27,729 bases of DNA from Listeria_A hofi (GCF_963575615.1 NZ_CAUYTL010000039.1:1-27729); one strand, 5' to 3'; counted from the stretch's first letter, positions 1 to 7,126 are shown. Notes: generated by a model not told the origin, from the letters alone. Numbers and translations are program-made.

Positions 1-73
1 GGCTTGGTAGCTCAGTTGGTAGAGCACTTGATTGAAGCTCAAGGTGTCGGCAGTTCGATTCTGTCCCAAGCCA
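1..73 (+). tRNA. tRNA-Phe (GAA)
   Basis: Cloverleaf with acceptor ggcttgg pairing ccaagcc at 66-72, anticodon GAA in the loop attGAAgct, and a T-loop gttcgattc. The discriminator is A73 and the CCA end is not encoded. The gene begins exactly at the left edge, so any upstream tRNA genes of the cluster lie outside the window. Confidence 0.96.
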
Positions 74-85
74 CCTTGATATTTT

Positions 86-169
86 GGAGGGGTAGCGAAG
101 TGGCTAAACGCGGCGGACTGTAAATCCGCTCCTTCGGGTTCGGCAGTTCGAATCTGCCCCCCTCCACCA
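86..169 (+). tRNA. tRNA-Tyr (GTA)
   Basis: Class II tRNA of 84 nt with a long variable arm (ctccttcgggttcgg region), acceptor ggagggg pairing cccctcc, anticodon GTA and an encoded CCA. It lies 12 nt after tRNA-Phe, consistent with one polycistronic tRNA transcript. Confidence 0.96.
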
Positions 170-175
170 TTTTAT

Positions 176-249
176 AGGGGCATAGTTTAAAGGTAGAACT
201 AAGGTCTCCAAAACCTTCAGTGTGGGTTCGATTCCTACTGCCCCTGCCA
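176..249 (+). tRNA. tRNA-Trp (CCA)
   Basis: Acceptor aggggca pairs tgcccct, the anticodon loop is tctCCAaaa, the discriminator is G, and CCA is encoded. It is the only tryptophan tRNA seen here. Confidence 0.96.
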
Positions 250-266
250 AAAGTAAATTTAATAGT

Positions 267-343
267 GGCGGATGTGGCGAAGTGGTTAACGCACCTGATT
301 GTGGTTCAGGCATTCGTGGGTTCGATTCCCATCATCCGCCCCA
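267..343 (+). tRNA. tRNA-His (GTG)
   Basis: Anticodon GTG. The acceptor gcggatg (268-274) pairs catccgc (333-339). G267 acts as the extra G-1 opposite discriminator C340, the identity element of histidine tRNAs. CCA is encoded at 341-343. Confidence 0.96.
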
Positions 344-354
344 TTTTCTAACGA

Positions 355-426
355 TGGGCTATAGCCAAGCGGTAAGGCAACGGATTTTGATTCCGTCATG
401 CGCTGGTTCGAATCCAGCTAGCCCAG
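355..426 (+). tRNA. tRNA-Gln (TTG)
   Basis: Acceptor tgggcta pairs tagccca, the anticodon loop is ttTTGatt, and the discriminator is G426. CCA is not encoded. Confidence 0.95.
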
Positions 427-432
427 TTTTTT

Positions 433-504
433 GCGGAAGTAGTTCAGTGGTAGAACATCACCTTGCCAAGGTGGGGGTCGCGGGTTCGAACCCCGTCTTC
501 CGCT
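433..504 (+). tRNA. tRNA-Gly (GCC)
   Basis: Acceptor gcggaag pairs cttccgc, with anticodon GCC and discriminator T504. CCA is not encoded. It starts only 6 nt after the previous tRNA. Confidence 0.95.
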
Positions 505-514
505 TGTGTGGTAT

Positions 515-585
<71 letters not shown>

Positions 586-588
586 TAA

Positions 589-617
589 TTGAAATTTATT
601 TGAAATTACAGTATAAT
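589..617 (+). promoter_or_regulatory. sigma-A promoter for tRNA-Leu
   Basis: TTGAAA (589-594), a 17-bp spacer and a consensus TATAAT (612-617), ending 11 bp before the mature 5' end of tRNA-Leu. It implies that the last tRNA of the cluster can be transcribed independently of the upstream genes. Confidence 0.75.
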
Positions 618-628
618 ATTTGTATTAT

Positions 629-712
629 GCCGGCGTGGCGGAATTGGCAGACGCGCTGGACTCAAAATCCAGTGATCTCACGATCGTGCCGGTTCGACCC
701 CGGCCGCCGGTA
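629..712 (+). tRNA. tRNA-Leu (CAA)
   Basis: Class II tRNA of 84 nt. Acceptor gccggcg pairs cgccggt with a terminal G-U, the anticodon is CAA (reads UUG), there is a long variable arm, and the discriminator is A712. It is the last gene of the cluster and has its own promoter and terminator. Confidence 0.95.
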
Positions 713-720
713 TCCAAGTA

Positions 721-750
721 ATCCCAATACTTCAAAGTGTTGGGATTTTT
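721..750 (+). terminator. Terminator of the tRNA cluster
   Basis: An 11-bp stem (721-731 with 736-746, one G-U pair) with a 4-nt loop tcaa, followed by a T-run from 746. It ends the tRNA transcript. Confidence 0.85.
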
Positions 751-1560
751 AATTTTCTTAAACAAAAGGCTGTACCAAGATGGATGATATTTCCAAATAA
801 ATCAATAAATCAAAGTCCAATACTGCCCGAATCTTGTACAGTAAATGCAGCGGCTACATGGACAGAGCATAGAGACGGTCTTAAAAAGGTCCCCTCAGGG
901 GCAAGCGTGTAATGAGCCCTTCTAGGGCATATAAAAAAGCCACCCGTTCACAAGGGTGGTAATTACTTAAGTATTTTCGCGTGAAGAGCTATACATTAGT
1001 CGATCATAATTACCTCCACATATACCCGATTGCTGGATTTTAGTGTCACTGTATAAATCAATTCTGTTTTTTTTAATGCTAGTCTTTTTTACAATCGATA
1101 TCGAATATAAGAGTATAAACACTTTATTTTTTAGTTACAATTATTTCTTTGAAAGAATATTCTTTCGCTATTTTTATGGAAAAAAATTCATGCAGAAATT
1201 ATATGTATGTCAATTGTTTAGCAATTGATATGGCTCATACCGATACAATTATTATACAAAAAAACACTTTTAAATACATATATTACTATTTTTAGGAAGT
1301 AAAAAAAGACGATATGAGTTCCTTTTGTTTTAAAGTGTTTTAATGAGTGGGAAATATAGTTAAAAAGTTACCTATCAAATTCATTCACACGTCAATAATC
1401 ATATGATATATTACTCTTTTTTTACTTAAAAGTTAATTATTTAACTTTCTAATTTCTGTATTAAGAAAAAATACGAATAAAGTTATAAGTATAAATACCT
1501 TAAAAAAAACTCTGTTATGAGATAATATAGGGCTAAAGATAAGCGATATAAAATATATAT
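751..1560. other. AT-rich intergenic region without a convincing full-length gene
   Basis: About 800 nt between the tRNA terminator and the fru promoter. The first part (770-960) holds several hairpins: an inverted repeat ctgtaccaagat / atcttgtacag at 770-781 and 831-841, cccctcagggg near 890-900, gccct tct agggc near 916-927, and a minus-strand terminator at 933-960. The rest is very AT-rich with only short, compositionally trivial reading frames. It could be a decayed mobile element next to a tRNA cluster, but no transposase or integrase remnant is visible. Confidence 0.5.
933..961 (-). terminator. Minus-strand terminator-like hairpin
   Basis: Read on the minus strand, accaccc and gggtggc form a 7-bp GC-rich stem with a loop of about 8 nt, followed directly by TTTTTT. 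No full gene lies upstream on that strand, only a ribosome-binding site with two micro-ORFs (967-1007), so it may end a small transcript or be a relic. Confidence 0.6.
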
Positions 1561-1564
1561 CTAC

Positions 1565-1594
1565 ATTTGACTGAATTTGATTGACTTTGAACGT
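1565..1594 (+). promoter_or_regulatory. Putative FruR operator: three 10-bp-phased direct repeats
   Basis: TTTGA occurs at 1566-1570, 1576-1580 and 1586-1590, exactly one helical turn apart. The first two 10-mers are ATTTGAyTGA. The array covers the -35 hexamer of the fru promoter. DeoR-family sugar regulators commonly bind short direct repeats, so this is a natural binding site for the adjacent repressor. The assignment is inferred from position and pattern. Confidence 0.6.
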
Positions 1595-1609
1595 TTATGG
1601 TGGTATTCT
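1581..1609 (+). promoter_or_regulatory. Promoter of the fructose operon
   Basis: TTGACT (1581-1586), 17-bp spacer, TATTCT (1604-1609) with an extended -10 TG at 1601-1602. It lies 21 bp upstream of the fruR start codon and overlaps the phased TTTGA repeats, which would let a repressor block the -35. Confidence 0.75.
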
Positions 1610-1630
1610 GTTTAAGAATGGAGGGTTCTT

Positions 1631-2383
1631 ATGTTAAATATGGAGAGGCACAAAATCATAATGGGTCTTCTGAAGCGGAAGGGAACTGTTAAATTAAAAG
1701 AATTAATAGAAGTATCTAGCTCTTCTGAATCTACAATAAGACGTGATTTGGCTGAGCTAGAAGATTTAGGAGCGTTGAAAAGGGTACATGGGGGAGCGAT
1801 ACTGAATCAAGCAAGAACTATTGAAATGAGTATGGTAGAGAAATCAGTCAGAAACGTTCAAGAGAAGAAACGGATTGCTAGATTAGCAGCATCCTTAATT
1901 ATGGACGGCGATTGTGTTTTCTTAGATGCGGGTTCAACTACATTTGAGATCATTGAATGTCTCGTTGGGCGTGATATAACAGTTGTTACTAATGGATTGA
2001 TGCATGTGGAAGAACTAGTTAGTATGGACTTAAATGCGTATATTTTGGGTGGTAAAATGAAAGCGAAAACAAAGGCTGTTATAGGGGGAATTGCCTTTGA
2101 TAATATCATGAATTATCGCTTTGACAAAGCTTTTATTGGTGCTAATGGTGTTCATATAGTTGACGGATACACAACGCCAGATATGGAAGAGGGATTGCTA
2201 AAAAGGAAGGCAATGGAACTTTCTGATGAATGCTTTATAGTTGCTGATAGTTCTAAGCTACATCAGAGTCACTTTGCCAAAATGTTTGATTTAGAAGCTG
2301 CGGTGTGGATTACAGATGCTATTGATGAGGAAGAAAAACGGAGTATTATGAAAAAGACTAGTATTATGGAGGTGTCGGTTTGA
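1631..2383 (+). CDS. fruR: DeoR-family repressor of the fructose operon
   Basis: A 250-residue transcription regulator. Residues about 4-57 form the DeoR winged helix-turn-helix (KRKGTVKLKELIEV then SSESTIRRDLAELE, followed by RVHGGA). The rest is the DeoR sensor domain of the sugar-phosphate isomerase-like fold, with the typical DAGSTT and VVTNG stretches. Family knowledge: such repressors are released by a phosphosugar, here plausibly fructose-1-phosphate. The start ATG at 1631 has GGAGGG at 1620-1625. It is the first gene of a fruR-fruK-fruA operon, and its stop overlaps the fruK start by 4 nt. Autoregulation is likely because its own promoter carries the phased repeats. The fructose assignment rests on the two downstream genes. 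Confidence 0.9.
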   Translation: MLNMERHKIIMGLLKRKGTVKLKELIEVSSSSESTIRRDLAELEDLGALKRVHGGAILNQARTIEMSMVEKSVRNVQEKKRIARLAASLIMDGDCVFLDAGSTTFEIIECLVGRDITVVTNGLMHVEELVSMDLNAYILGGKMKAKTKAVIGGIAFDNIMNYRFDKAFIGANGVHIVDGYTTPDMEEGLLKRKAMELSDECFIVADSSKLHQSHFAKMFDLEAAVWITDAIDEEEKRSIMKKTSIMEVSV

Positions 2384-3291
2384 TTTATACTGTGACATTA
2401 AATCCATCAATTGATTATATTGTGGAAGTAGAGGACTTTAAATTAGGTCAAGTAAATCGAATGCAAACAAGTGTGAAGTTACCTGGTGGTAAGGGTGTTA
2501 ATGTTTCTAGGATTCTTAATCAGTTAAAAGTTGAGAACTGCGCGCTAGGATTTCTAGGCGGATTTACCGGTGATTTCATTCAAAGATGGTTGGATAGTGA
2601 AGGGAGTATGGCACGTTTTACGCATATTGCTGATGATACACGGATTAATATTAAGTTGAAGGGTGCGCAGGAAACTGAAATAAATGGAGCAGGCCCAACT
2701 ATTGATTTCACTGAGGTAGCGACATTCTTTAAAGAATTTGATGGGATGACAAAGGGGGATATCGTCATCTTATCTGGAAGTATCCCGCCTTCTCTAGGTA
2801 CTGATTTTTATAATAGGATTATTGCTAAATGTGAAGCTCAAGAAGTGGAGTTTATGATTGATACGACTGGTCAAAGCCTACTCGATACTTTGGAGAGAGA
2901 GCCTTTTCTTATTAAACCAAATCACCATGAGTTGGCAGAACTATTTGGAGTTAGTTTTGATTGTATAGAAGATATTATTCCTTACGGTAAAAAATGTTTG
3001 GCGCTAGGGGCTAAGCATGTCATTGTGTCTCTTGCAGGTGATGGTGCGTTGTTATTTACTAATGATAAGGTATATAAGTCTAACACGCCGATGGGGGATG
3101 TAAAGAATTCAGTTGGCGCTGGGGACTCGATGATTGGTGGATTTATTGGTACGTATATGATGAATAAGAATGTATTAGAGGCGTTTCGAGTTGCTGTGGC
3201 TACGGGGAGTGCAACGGCATTCTCTACTGATTTGGCGACATATGACGAGATTCAAAAATTAATTCCAGAAGTAGAAATTTCAGAGCTATAA
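2380..3291 (+). CDS. fruK: 1-phosphofructokinase
   Basis: PfkB/ribokinase-fold kinase of 303 residues that phosphorylates fructose-1-phosphate to fructose-1,6-bisphosphate with ATP, feeding glycolysis after PTS uptake. Visible signatures are the N-terminal TLNPSIDY, the substrate motif PGGKGVNVSR (35-44), and the anion-hole and catalytic-base motif GAGDS with D249. It most resembles FruK; the related tagatose-6-phosphate kinase LacC is less likely given the neighbouring fructose PTS. The start is an unusual TTG at 2380 inside the fruR stop (TTGA overlap), supported by GGAGGTG at 2368-2374, so translation is probably coupled to fruR. Confidence 0.93.
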   Translation: MIYTVTLNPSIDYIVEVEDFKLGQVNRMQTSVKLPGGKGVNVSRILNQLKVENCALGFLGGFTGDFIQRWLDSEGSMARFTHIADDTRINIKLKGAQETEINGAGPTIDFTEVATFFKEFDGMTKGDIVILSGSIPPSLGTDFYNRIIAKCEAQEVEFMIDTTGQSLLDTLEREPFLIKPNHHELAELFGVSFDCIEDIIPYGKKCLALGAKHVIVSLAGDGALLFTNDKVYKSNTPMGDVKNSVGAGDSMIGGFIGTYMMNKNVLEAFRVAVATGSATAFSTDLATYDEIQKLIPEVEISEL

Positions 3292-3311
3292 TAAAATGGG
3301 AGGCTAACATT

Positions 3312-5189
3312 ATGAAAATAACAGATATTTTGGATCAAGATACGATGATTCTTTCCTTGAAAGCTAAGACAAAAGAGGCGGTAATCGATGAAATGATTGC
3401 TAAGCTTGATGAAGTGGGAAAAATTAATGATATATCGCTGTTTAAACAAGAAATTGTGAAGCGCGAAAAAGAAAGTTCTACTGGAATCGGTGATGGGATT
3501 GCAATGCCACACGCCAAAACAGCCGCTGTAAATACACCAACAGTTTTATTTGCTAAGAGTGAGGCAGGGGTTGATTACGATTCATTGGATGGACAGCCAG
3601 CATCTTTGTTTTTTATGATTGCTGCAACAGATGGTGCTAATCAAACACATTTGGAAACATTAGCTGCATTATCTCGTTTACTTATTCATCCTGATTTTGT
3701 TGCTAAGTTACGTGGTGCTAAATCTGCTAAAGAGGTGATAGGCTTATTTGATGAGGCACAGGAAGAAAATGAGTCAACAGCTGAGTCGAATCATAGTACC
3801 GATTCTTATGAGAAGCCTTTTGTTGTTGCGGTTACGGCTTGTCCAACCGGTATTGCTCATACGTATATGGCTGAGGATGCTTTGAAGAATAAGGCGAAAG
3901 AGATGGATGTTGAGATTCGAGTAGAAACAAATGGTTCTGATGGTGCTAAGAATAAGCTAACAGCAGATGAAATAGAGCGTGCTACGGGTGTCATTATTGC
4001 TGCAGATAAGAACGTTGAAATGGCTAGATTTGATGGCAAACATGTTCTAGAAACACCTGTTAGTGATGGAATAAGAAAGCCAGAAGAACTTATTGGTAGA
4101 GCTATATCAAAAGAAGCACCAATATATCATCATAGCGGTGAGCGTGATAGTTCTACTAAGGAGGGACAACGTGTATCTGTTGGTAGCCGTATTTATAAAG
4201 ACTTGATGAACGGCATTTCTCACATGCTACCATTTGTCGTAGGTGGCGGTATTCTGCTAGCCTTTTCGTTCTTGTTAGAACAGTATTTCCCTAGTGCGAA
4301 AGGCTTTACTGATATGTTAGGCGCGATTAGTGGTGGGGAAACAGGCGCGTTTATGTTCCTTATTCCGATTCTTTCAGGCTTCATCGCGATGAGCATTGCT
4401 GATCGTCCCGGTTTAATGCCGGGTATGGTAGGTGGTTTATTGGCGGCAACTTCAAATGCAGGGTTTTTAGGTGGGCTACTTGCTGGTTTTCTAGCGGGTT
4501 ATGTTGTTGTTGGGTTAAAAATACTCTTTTCTAAGATGCCTAAGACTCTGGAAGGTTTGAAGCCTATTTTAATTTATCCCGTGCTTGGATTACTTATCAC
4601 TGGTGGATTAATGTACTTTATTTTCGATCCTATTTTTGCTACAATTAATGAGTTTTTAGTGGAGCAATTGCAGTCTTTAGGAACAGCAAATGCTGTTATT
4701 TTAGGAACAGTATTAGGTGGTATGATGGCAATTGATATGGGGGGGCCGTTTAATAAGGCGGCTTATACATTTGCAATTGGTGTATTCACAACTACTGGGA
4801 ACACTGATGGTGCGTTTATGGCGGCTGTAATGGCTGGCGGTATGGTACCACCACTTGCAATTGCAATGGCTACAACGCTATTCAAAAATAAATTCACATC
4901 CGATGAGCGTCAGGCGGGCTTAACAAATTATGTGTTAGGACTATCATTCATCACGGAAGGTGCTATTCCTTTTGCAGCAGCAGATCCACTGCGTGTTATT
5001 ACATCATGTGTTCTAGGTTCTGCAATTGCGGGAGGGTTAACACAGTTTTGGCAAATTAATGTTCCTGCGCCTCATGGTGGGATTTTTGTTGCAGGATTAG
5101 CGAACCATCCGGTGTTATTCTTACTCTCAATCCTTATAGGTACTGTAATTTCAGGCTTGATATACGGTTTTTGGAAGAAAGCGAAATAA
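3312..5189 (+). CDS. fruA: PTS fructose-specific transporter, fused IIA-IIB-IIC
   Basis: A 625-residue fructose permease with three fused PTS domains. IIA (about 1-150) has the phosphoryl-accepting H67 in GIAMPHAKT. A flexible acidic linker (about 150-167) leads to IIB (about 168-265) with the phosphocysteine C177 in VTACPTGIAHTYMAE. The membrane domain IIC (about 290-625) carries many hydrophobic helices and the GGPFNKAAY stretch. It imports fructose and delivers fructose-1-phosphate, the substrate of the upstream kinase. The start is 21 nt after the fruK stop, with GGGAGGC in front. Length and domain order are typical of Firmicute FruA, and it looks intact. Confidence 0.95.
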   Translation: MKITDILDQDTMILSLKAKTKEAVIDEMIAKLDEVGKINDISLFKQEIVKREKESSTGIGDGIAMPHAKTAAVNTPTVLFAKSEAGVDYDSLDGQPASLFFMIAATDGANQTHLETLAALSRLLIHPDFVAKLRGAKSAKEVIGLFDEAQEENESTAESNHSTDSYEKPFVVAVTACPTGIAHTYMAEDALKNKAKEMDVEIRVETNGSDGAKNKLTADEIERATGVIIAADKNVEMARFDGKHVLETPVSDGIRKPEELIGRAISKEAPIYHHSGERDSSTKEGQRVSVGSRIYKDLMNGISHMLPFVVGGGILLAFSFLLEQYFPSAKGFTDMLGAISGGETGAFMFLIPILSGFIAMSIADRPGLMPGMVGGLLAATSNAGFLGGLLAGFLAGYVVVGLKILFSKMPKTLEGLKPILIYPVLGLLITGGLMYFIFDPIFATINEFLVEQLQSLGTANAVILGTVLGGMMAIDMGGPFNKAAYTFAIGVFTTTGNTDGAFMAAVMAGGMVPPLAIAMATTLFKNKFTSDERQAGLTNYVLGLSFITEGAIPFAAADPLRVITSCVLGSAIAGGLTQFWQINVPAPHGGIFVAGLANHPVLFLLSILIGTVISGLIYGFWKKAK

Positions 5190-5197
5190 TAGAGAGG

Positions 5198-5226
5198 CTG
5201 CTCTAGTGATAGGGCAGTTTTTTCTT
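5198..5226 (+). terminator. Terminator of the fru operon
   Basis: Stem CTGCTCT (5198-5204) pairs AGGGCAG (5211-5217) with one G-U pair, loop of 6 nt, then six T. It ends the fruRKA transcript. Confidence 0.85.
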
Positions 5227-5241
5227 TCTGTGTGCAAATTG

Positions 5242-5270
5242 TCGAAATAACACCTGTTCATTGCTATAAT
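5242..5270 (+). promoter_or_regulatory. Promoter of the XRE regulator gene
   Basis: Consensus TATAAT (5265-5270) with extended -10 TG at 5262-5263 and a weak -35 TCGAAA at 5242-5247 (17-bp spacer). It lies 24 bp before the ATG at 5295. Confidence 0.65.
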
Positions 5271-5294
5271 AAGAATATAGGAAGGGGTGGGGAT

Positions 5295-5645
5295 ATGGAT
5301 TTTGGAGAAAAATTAATATCACTTCGAAAGAAACATCGCTTGACGCAAAAGCAGTTGGCAGAGAGAATTGGTGTAACGTCATCTACCATTAGCAAGTACG
5401 AGAATGATAATCATCGACCACCTATATTTATTCTTGCTAAGTTGGCAGACGAGCTAGGAACAACGACGGATTTCTTATTGGATGATGTTGCTGGGCTTAG
5501 AGAAAAAAATTCAGTAAATGCGTTTCCGTTGATTGGAAATCCTGAACTGGAGAAATGGTATTTAGAGTTACCTTACTCCTATTCAGAAGAAGAGTTAGTA
5601 CTTTTAAAACGAATTTCTGAGGCTTTAGGAAATCGAAATATTTAA
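5295..5645 (+). CDS. XRE-family (Cro/C1-type) transcriptional regulator
   Basis: A 116-residue DNA-binding protein. Residues about 3-60 are a Cro/C1 helix-turn-helix (FGEKLISLRKKHRLTQKQLA then GVTSSTISKYE, ending with FLLDD). The C-terminal 50 residues are acidic and predicted soluble, with no membrane segment. The start was placed at 5295, not at an upstream codon at 5232, because the latter lies at or before the promoter and the ATG at 5295 follows a purine-rich ribosome site (ggaagggg tgggg). It is monocistronic between two terminators and convergent with comK. Its target is unknown; a role in phage, competence or stress control cannot be decided from the sequence. Confidence 0.88.
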   Translation: MDFGEKLISLRKKHRLTQKQLAERIGVTSSTISKYENDNHRPPIFILAKLADELGTTTDFLLDDVAGLREKNSVNAFPLIGNPELEKWYLELPYSYSEEELVLLKRISEALGNRNI

Positions 5646-5649
5646 TTTT

Positions 5650-5686
5650 AGGCAGTCACAAACCGGAAAAAAGTGACTGCCTTATT
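5650..5686. terminator. Shared terminator between the XRE gene and comK
   Basis: A perfect 10-bp stem AGGCAGTCAC (5650-5659) with GTGACTGCCT (5673-5682) and a 13-nt loop. It is followed on the plus strand by TTATTGTTATT and on the minus strand by an AAATTAAA-type tail, so it can serve both convergent genes, though neither T-run is perfect. Confidence 0.65.
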
Positions 5687-5690
5687 GTTA

Positions 5691-6338
5691 TTATTCTTCT
5701 TTGTTTTTCTTATTCTTTTTTTGTTGTGGCAACTCTGAATAGCTAAAGTCAACAAAATTGTCATTGATATCGCTTACTTCTTCGATATTATAAGGCTCTC
5801 TATTCTCTGCTGCTAAAGATACCGGTGGAAATAAGAGATTGGAATAAGGATATTCTGTTTCTACTGTTCGCATTTTTTGGGAAAATTTCATGTGTAGCAT
5901 AGATACTCTAGCCATTTGATTGTTGAATGTAGCAAAAGAGACAGATATTTTTATTTTTTGTTTATTATTAAATCTAATAGTGGTGCAATTATAATTAGAG
6001 TCATAGTACTCTGAAATGTGCTGTGGAAAAATCCAAATGCAGTCATCTCTACCAGCTGAAGTTGTCGGGAATGCGTAGGTGAAGCTGACGGGATCAATCA
6101 TAATCGGCGGCTTGTGTGTGACGCCTGTTAAGAAACGCGTTCCTTCTCTACGACCTTCATAACTAGAGCCAAAATATTGACAGCTTGTTTTAATTAGAAA
6201 TAATGGGGTAAAACTAGATATACGATGATCGTTTAATTCAAAGACTTCTGATTGGACTCCTGATTTTGTTTTTAAAGGCAGGATAATCATGGTATGCGGG
6301 TTAACCTCGTACACTGGTTTTTTCATCTTCTTCGACAT
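5691..6338 (-). CDS. comK: Competence transcription factor ComK, intact
   Basis: Master activator of DNA-uptake genes, 215 residues. The core matches Bacillus ComK: CQYFGSSYEGRREGT (53-67), THKPPIMIDP (74-83), FPTTSAGRDDC (90-100). SNLLFP (166-171) aligns with the FMLYP segment that in B. subtilis ComK contacts the MecA adaptor for ClpCP degradation. The protein is about 20 residues longer than B. subtilis ComK (192), through an acidic then lysine-rich tail (about 176-215). The start has AAGGAGTGGC 3 nt upstream. In several L. monocytogenes strains comK is split by a prophage; here there is no insertion or frameshift. It diverges from the IDEAL-domain gene, and a ComK-type box sits next to its promoter, suggesting autoactivation. 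Confidence 0.93.
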   Translation of the reverse strand: MSKKMKKPVYEVNPHTMIILPLKTKSGVQSEVFELNDHRISSFTPLFLIKTSCQYFGSSYEGRREGTRFLTGVTHKPPIMIDPVSFTYAFPTTSAGRDDCIWIFPQHISEYYDSNYNCTTIRFNNKQKIKISVSFATFNNQMARVSMLHMKFSQKMRTVETEYPYSNLLFPPVSLAAENREPYNIEEVSDINDNFVDFSYSELPQQKKNKKNKEE

Positions 6339-6472
6339 AATGCCACTCCTTTTGATGTATTTAAGTAGTGTAAATGCACCAAGTTTATGAAATGTCCGGT
6401 TTGTTTTTGAAAAAATTTTAGTACACCTACTTTGAAACTATCTGTCTATGGTTCACCTAAATTGCTAGCTTG

Positions 6473-6501
6473 AGTATAGCACAGCTAATTCTCGAAGTCA
6501 C
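6473..6501 (-). promoter_or_regulatory. Promoter of comK
   Basis: On the minus strand GTGACT (6501-6496), 17-bp spacer and TATACT (6478-6473) with an extended -10 TGC. It gives a leader of about 130 nt before the comK start. The AT-box at 6513-6525 lies 11 bp upstream of the -35. Confidence 0.65.
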
Positions 6502-6512
6502 TATTTTTTCTA

Positions 6513-6557
6513 AAAATTCTATTTTTATAAAGAATATGACTTTTAAACCCCTTATTT
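6513..6557 (-). promoter_or_regulatory. Putative ComK-binding K-box (two AT-boxes)
   Basis: A perfect AAAA-N5-TTTT AT-box at 6513-6525 and a weaker one (AAAC-N5-ATTT, 6 of 8) at 6545-6557, about 18-19 bp apart. In B. subtilis ComK binds pairs of such boxes, and the comK promoter itself has the roughly 18-bp spacing class. The position just upstream of the comK -35 matches the autoactivation architecture. The region is AT-rich, so the second box alone would not be convincing. Confidence 0.5.
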
Positions 6558-6602
6558 TCACTTTTTGCCGGATAATAAAAAATTAAGAAGGAGTGATCAG
6601 TC

Positions 6603-6836
6603 ATGGAAATGCGAGATTTTTCAAGTTCATTAGTTAATCAAGTTGGAGCTCTAAAAGGAGAAAAAGAGTTAGTGAATACATTTATTGAGTGCTACATGAC
6701 AATGCTCCTTGACGAACACCGATTGCAACAATTGAAAGACGAGATTGATATTGCTTTAGATAATAACGATAAAGAGAACTTCTATCTTTTGACAGAGAAG
6801 CTGAATAACATGCAGCAGGAAGTGCTGACTTTCTAA
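6603..6836 (+). CDS. Small IDEAL-domain protein next to comK
   Basis: A 77-residue soluble, helical, acidic protein. Residues about 45-70 (LKDEIDIALDNNDKENFYLL followed by TEKLN) fit the short IDEAL domain found at the C terminus of several Firmicute proteins such as YpiB. The start has AAGGAGTG 7 nt upstream of the ATG at 6603. It is divergent from comK across 264 bp and shares the regulatory region with the K-box. A similar small gene adjoins comK in B. subtilis (yhzC, from memory). Conserved linkage suggests a role tied to ComK, but the molecular function is not known. Confidence 0.8.
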   Translation: MEMRDFSSSLVNQVGALKGEKELVNTFIECYMTMLLDEHRLQQLKDEIDIALDNNDKENFYLLTEKLNNMQQEVLTF

Positions 6837-6845
6837 ATAAAGTAG

Positions 6846-7057
6846 TGACTAGAGTCAAATTGGCTCTAGTCAGCGTGTCGACAAACGCTCATTTTCGTTG
6901 TTAAAAACTCCGTTCCAGTACTCACGTACTCCAGTACGCTCCGCGCTGGTACTCGCTTTTGCCTAGAACCTAAGCATTTGTCGACACGCTGAGGTTTTGC
7001 GGAAAATCATGTGAGATAGTTTTTCTACAGACTGACTAGAGTCAAATTGGCTCTAGT
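6846..7057. repeat. Two perfect 25-bp direct repeats flanking a palindromic element
   Basis: The same 25 bp (gactagagtc.. ..ggctctagt, itself a hairpin) occurs at 6846-6870 and 7033-7057. Only the second copy is followed by a T-run (tttttt from 7057), making it a functional terminator. The first copy abuts the palindromic element at 6871-6991. The simplest reading is that the element entered the terminator of the IDEAL-domain gene and the terminator hairpin was duplicated. Confidence 0.85.
6871..6991. mobile_element. 121-bp palindromic (MITE-like) element, copy A
   Basis: Terminal inverted repeats of 19 bp, 18 of 19 matching (CAGCGTGTCGACAAACGCT at 6871-6889, its near complement at 6973-6991), with an inner near-palindrome around cgtact cc agtacg (near 6924-6939). 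It encodes no protein. Its reverse complement shares 24 of 32 positions (6913-6944) with a core at 26646-26677, so it belongs to a dispersed family with at least two members here. Confidence 0.7.
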
Positions 7058-7062
7058 TTTTT
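7033..7062 (+). terminator. Terminator downstream of the IDEAL-domain gene
   Basis: Hairpin actagagtc / gattgg.. / ggctctagt with an ACTAGAG-CTCTAGT stem followed by six T. It is the distal copy of the 25-bp repeat and the only one with a T-run. Confidence 0.75.
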
Positions 7063-7126
7063 CATGGTTGTGATTGTTGAAAAACGATTAAAGTGATAGA
7101 CTGGCAGTAGGATTCAAAAATAAGGC

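Noticed and set aside
1043..1228. 61-codon plus-strand frame starting with GTG
   Set aside because: It is almost entirely F, Y, I, L, K and N codons from AT-rich DNA, lacks a ribosome site, and has no recognisable domain.
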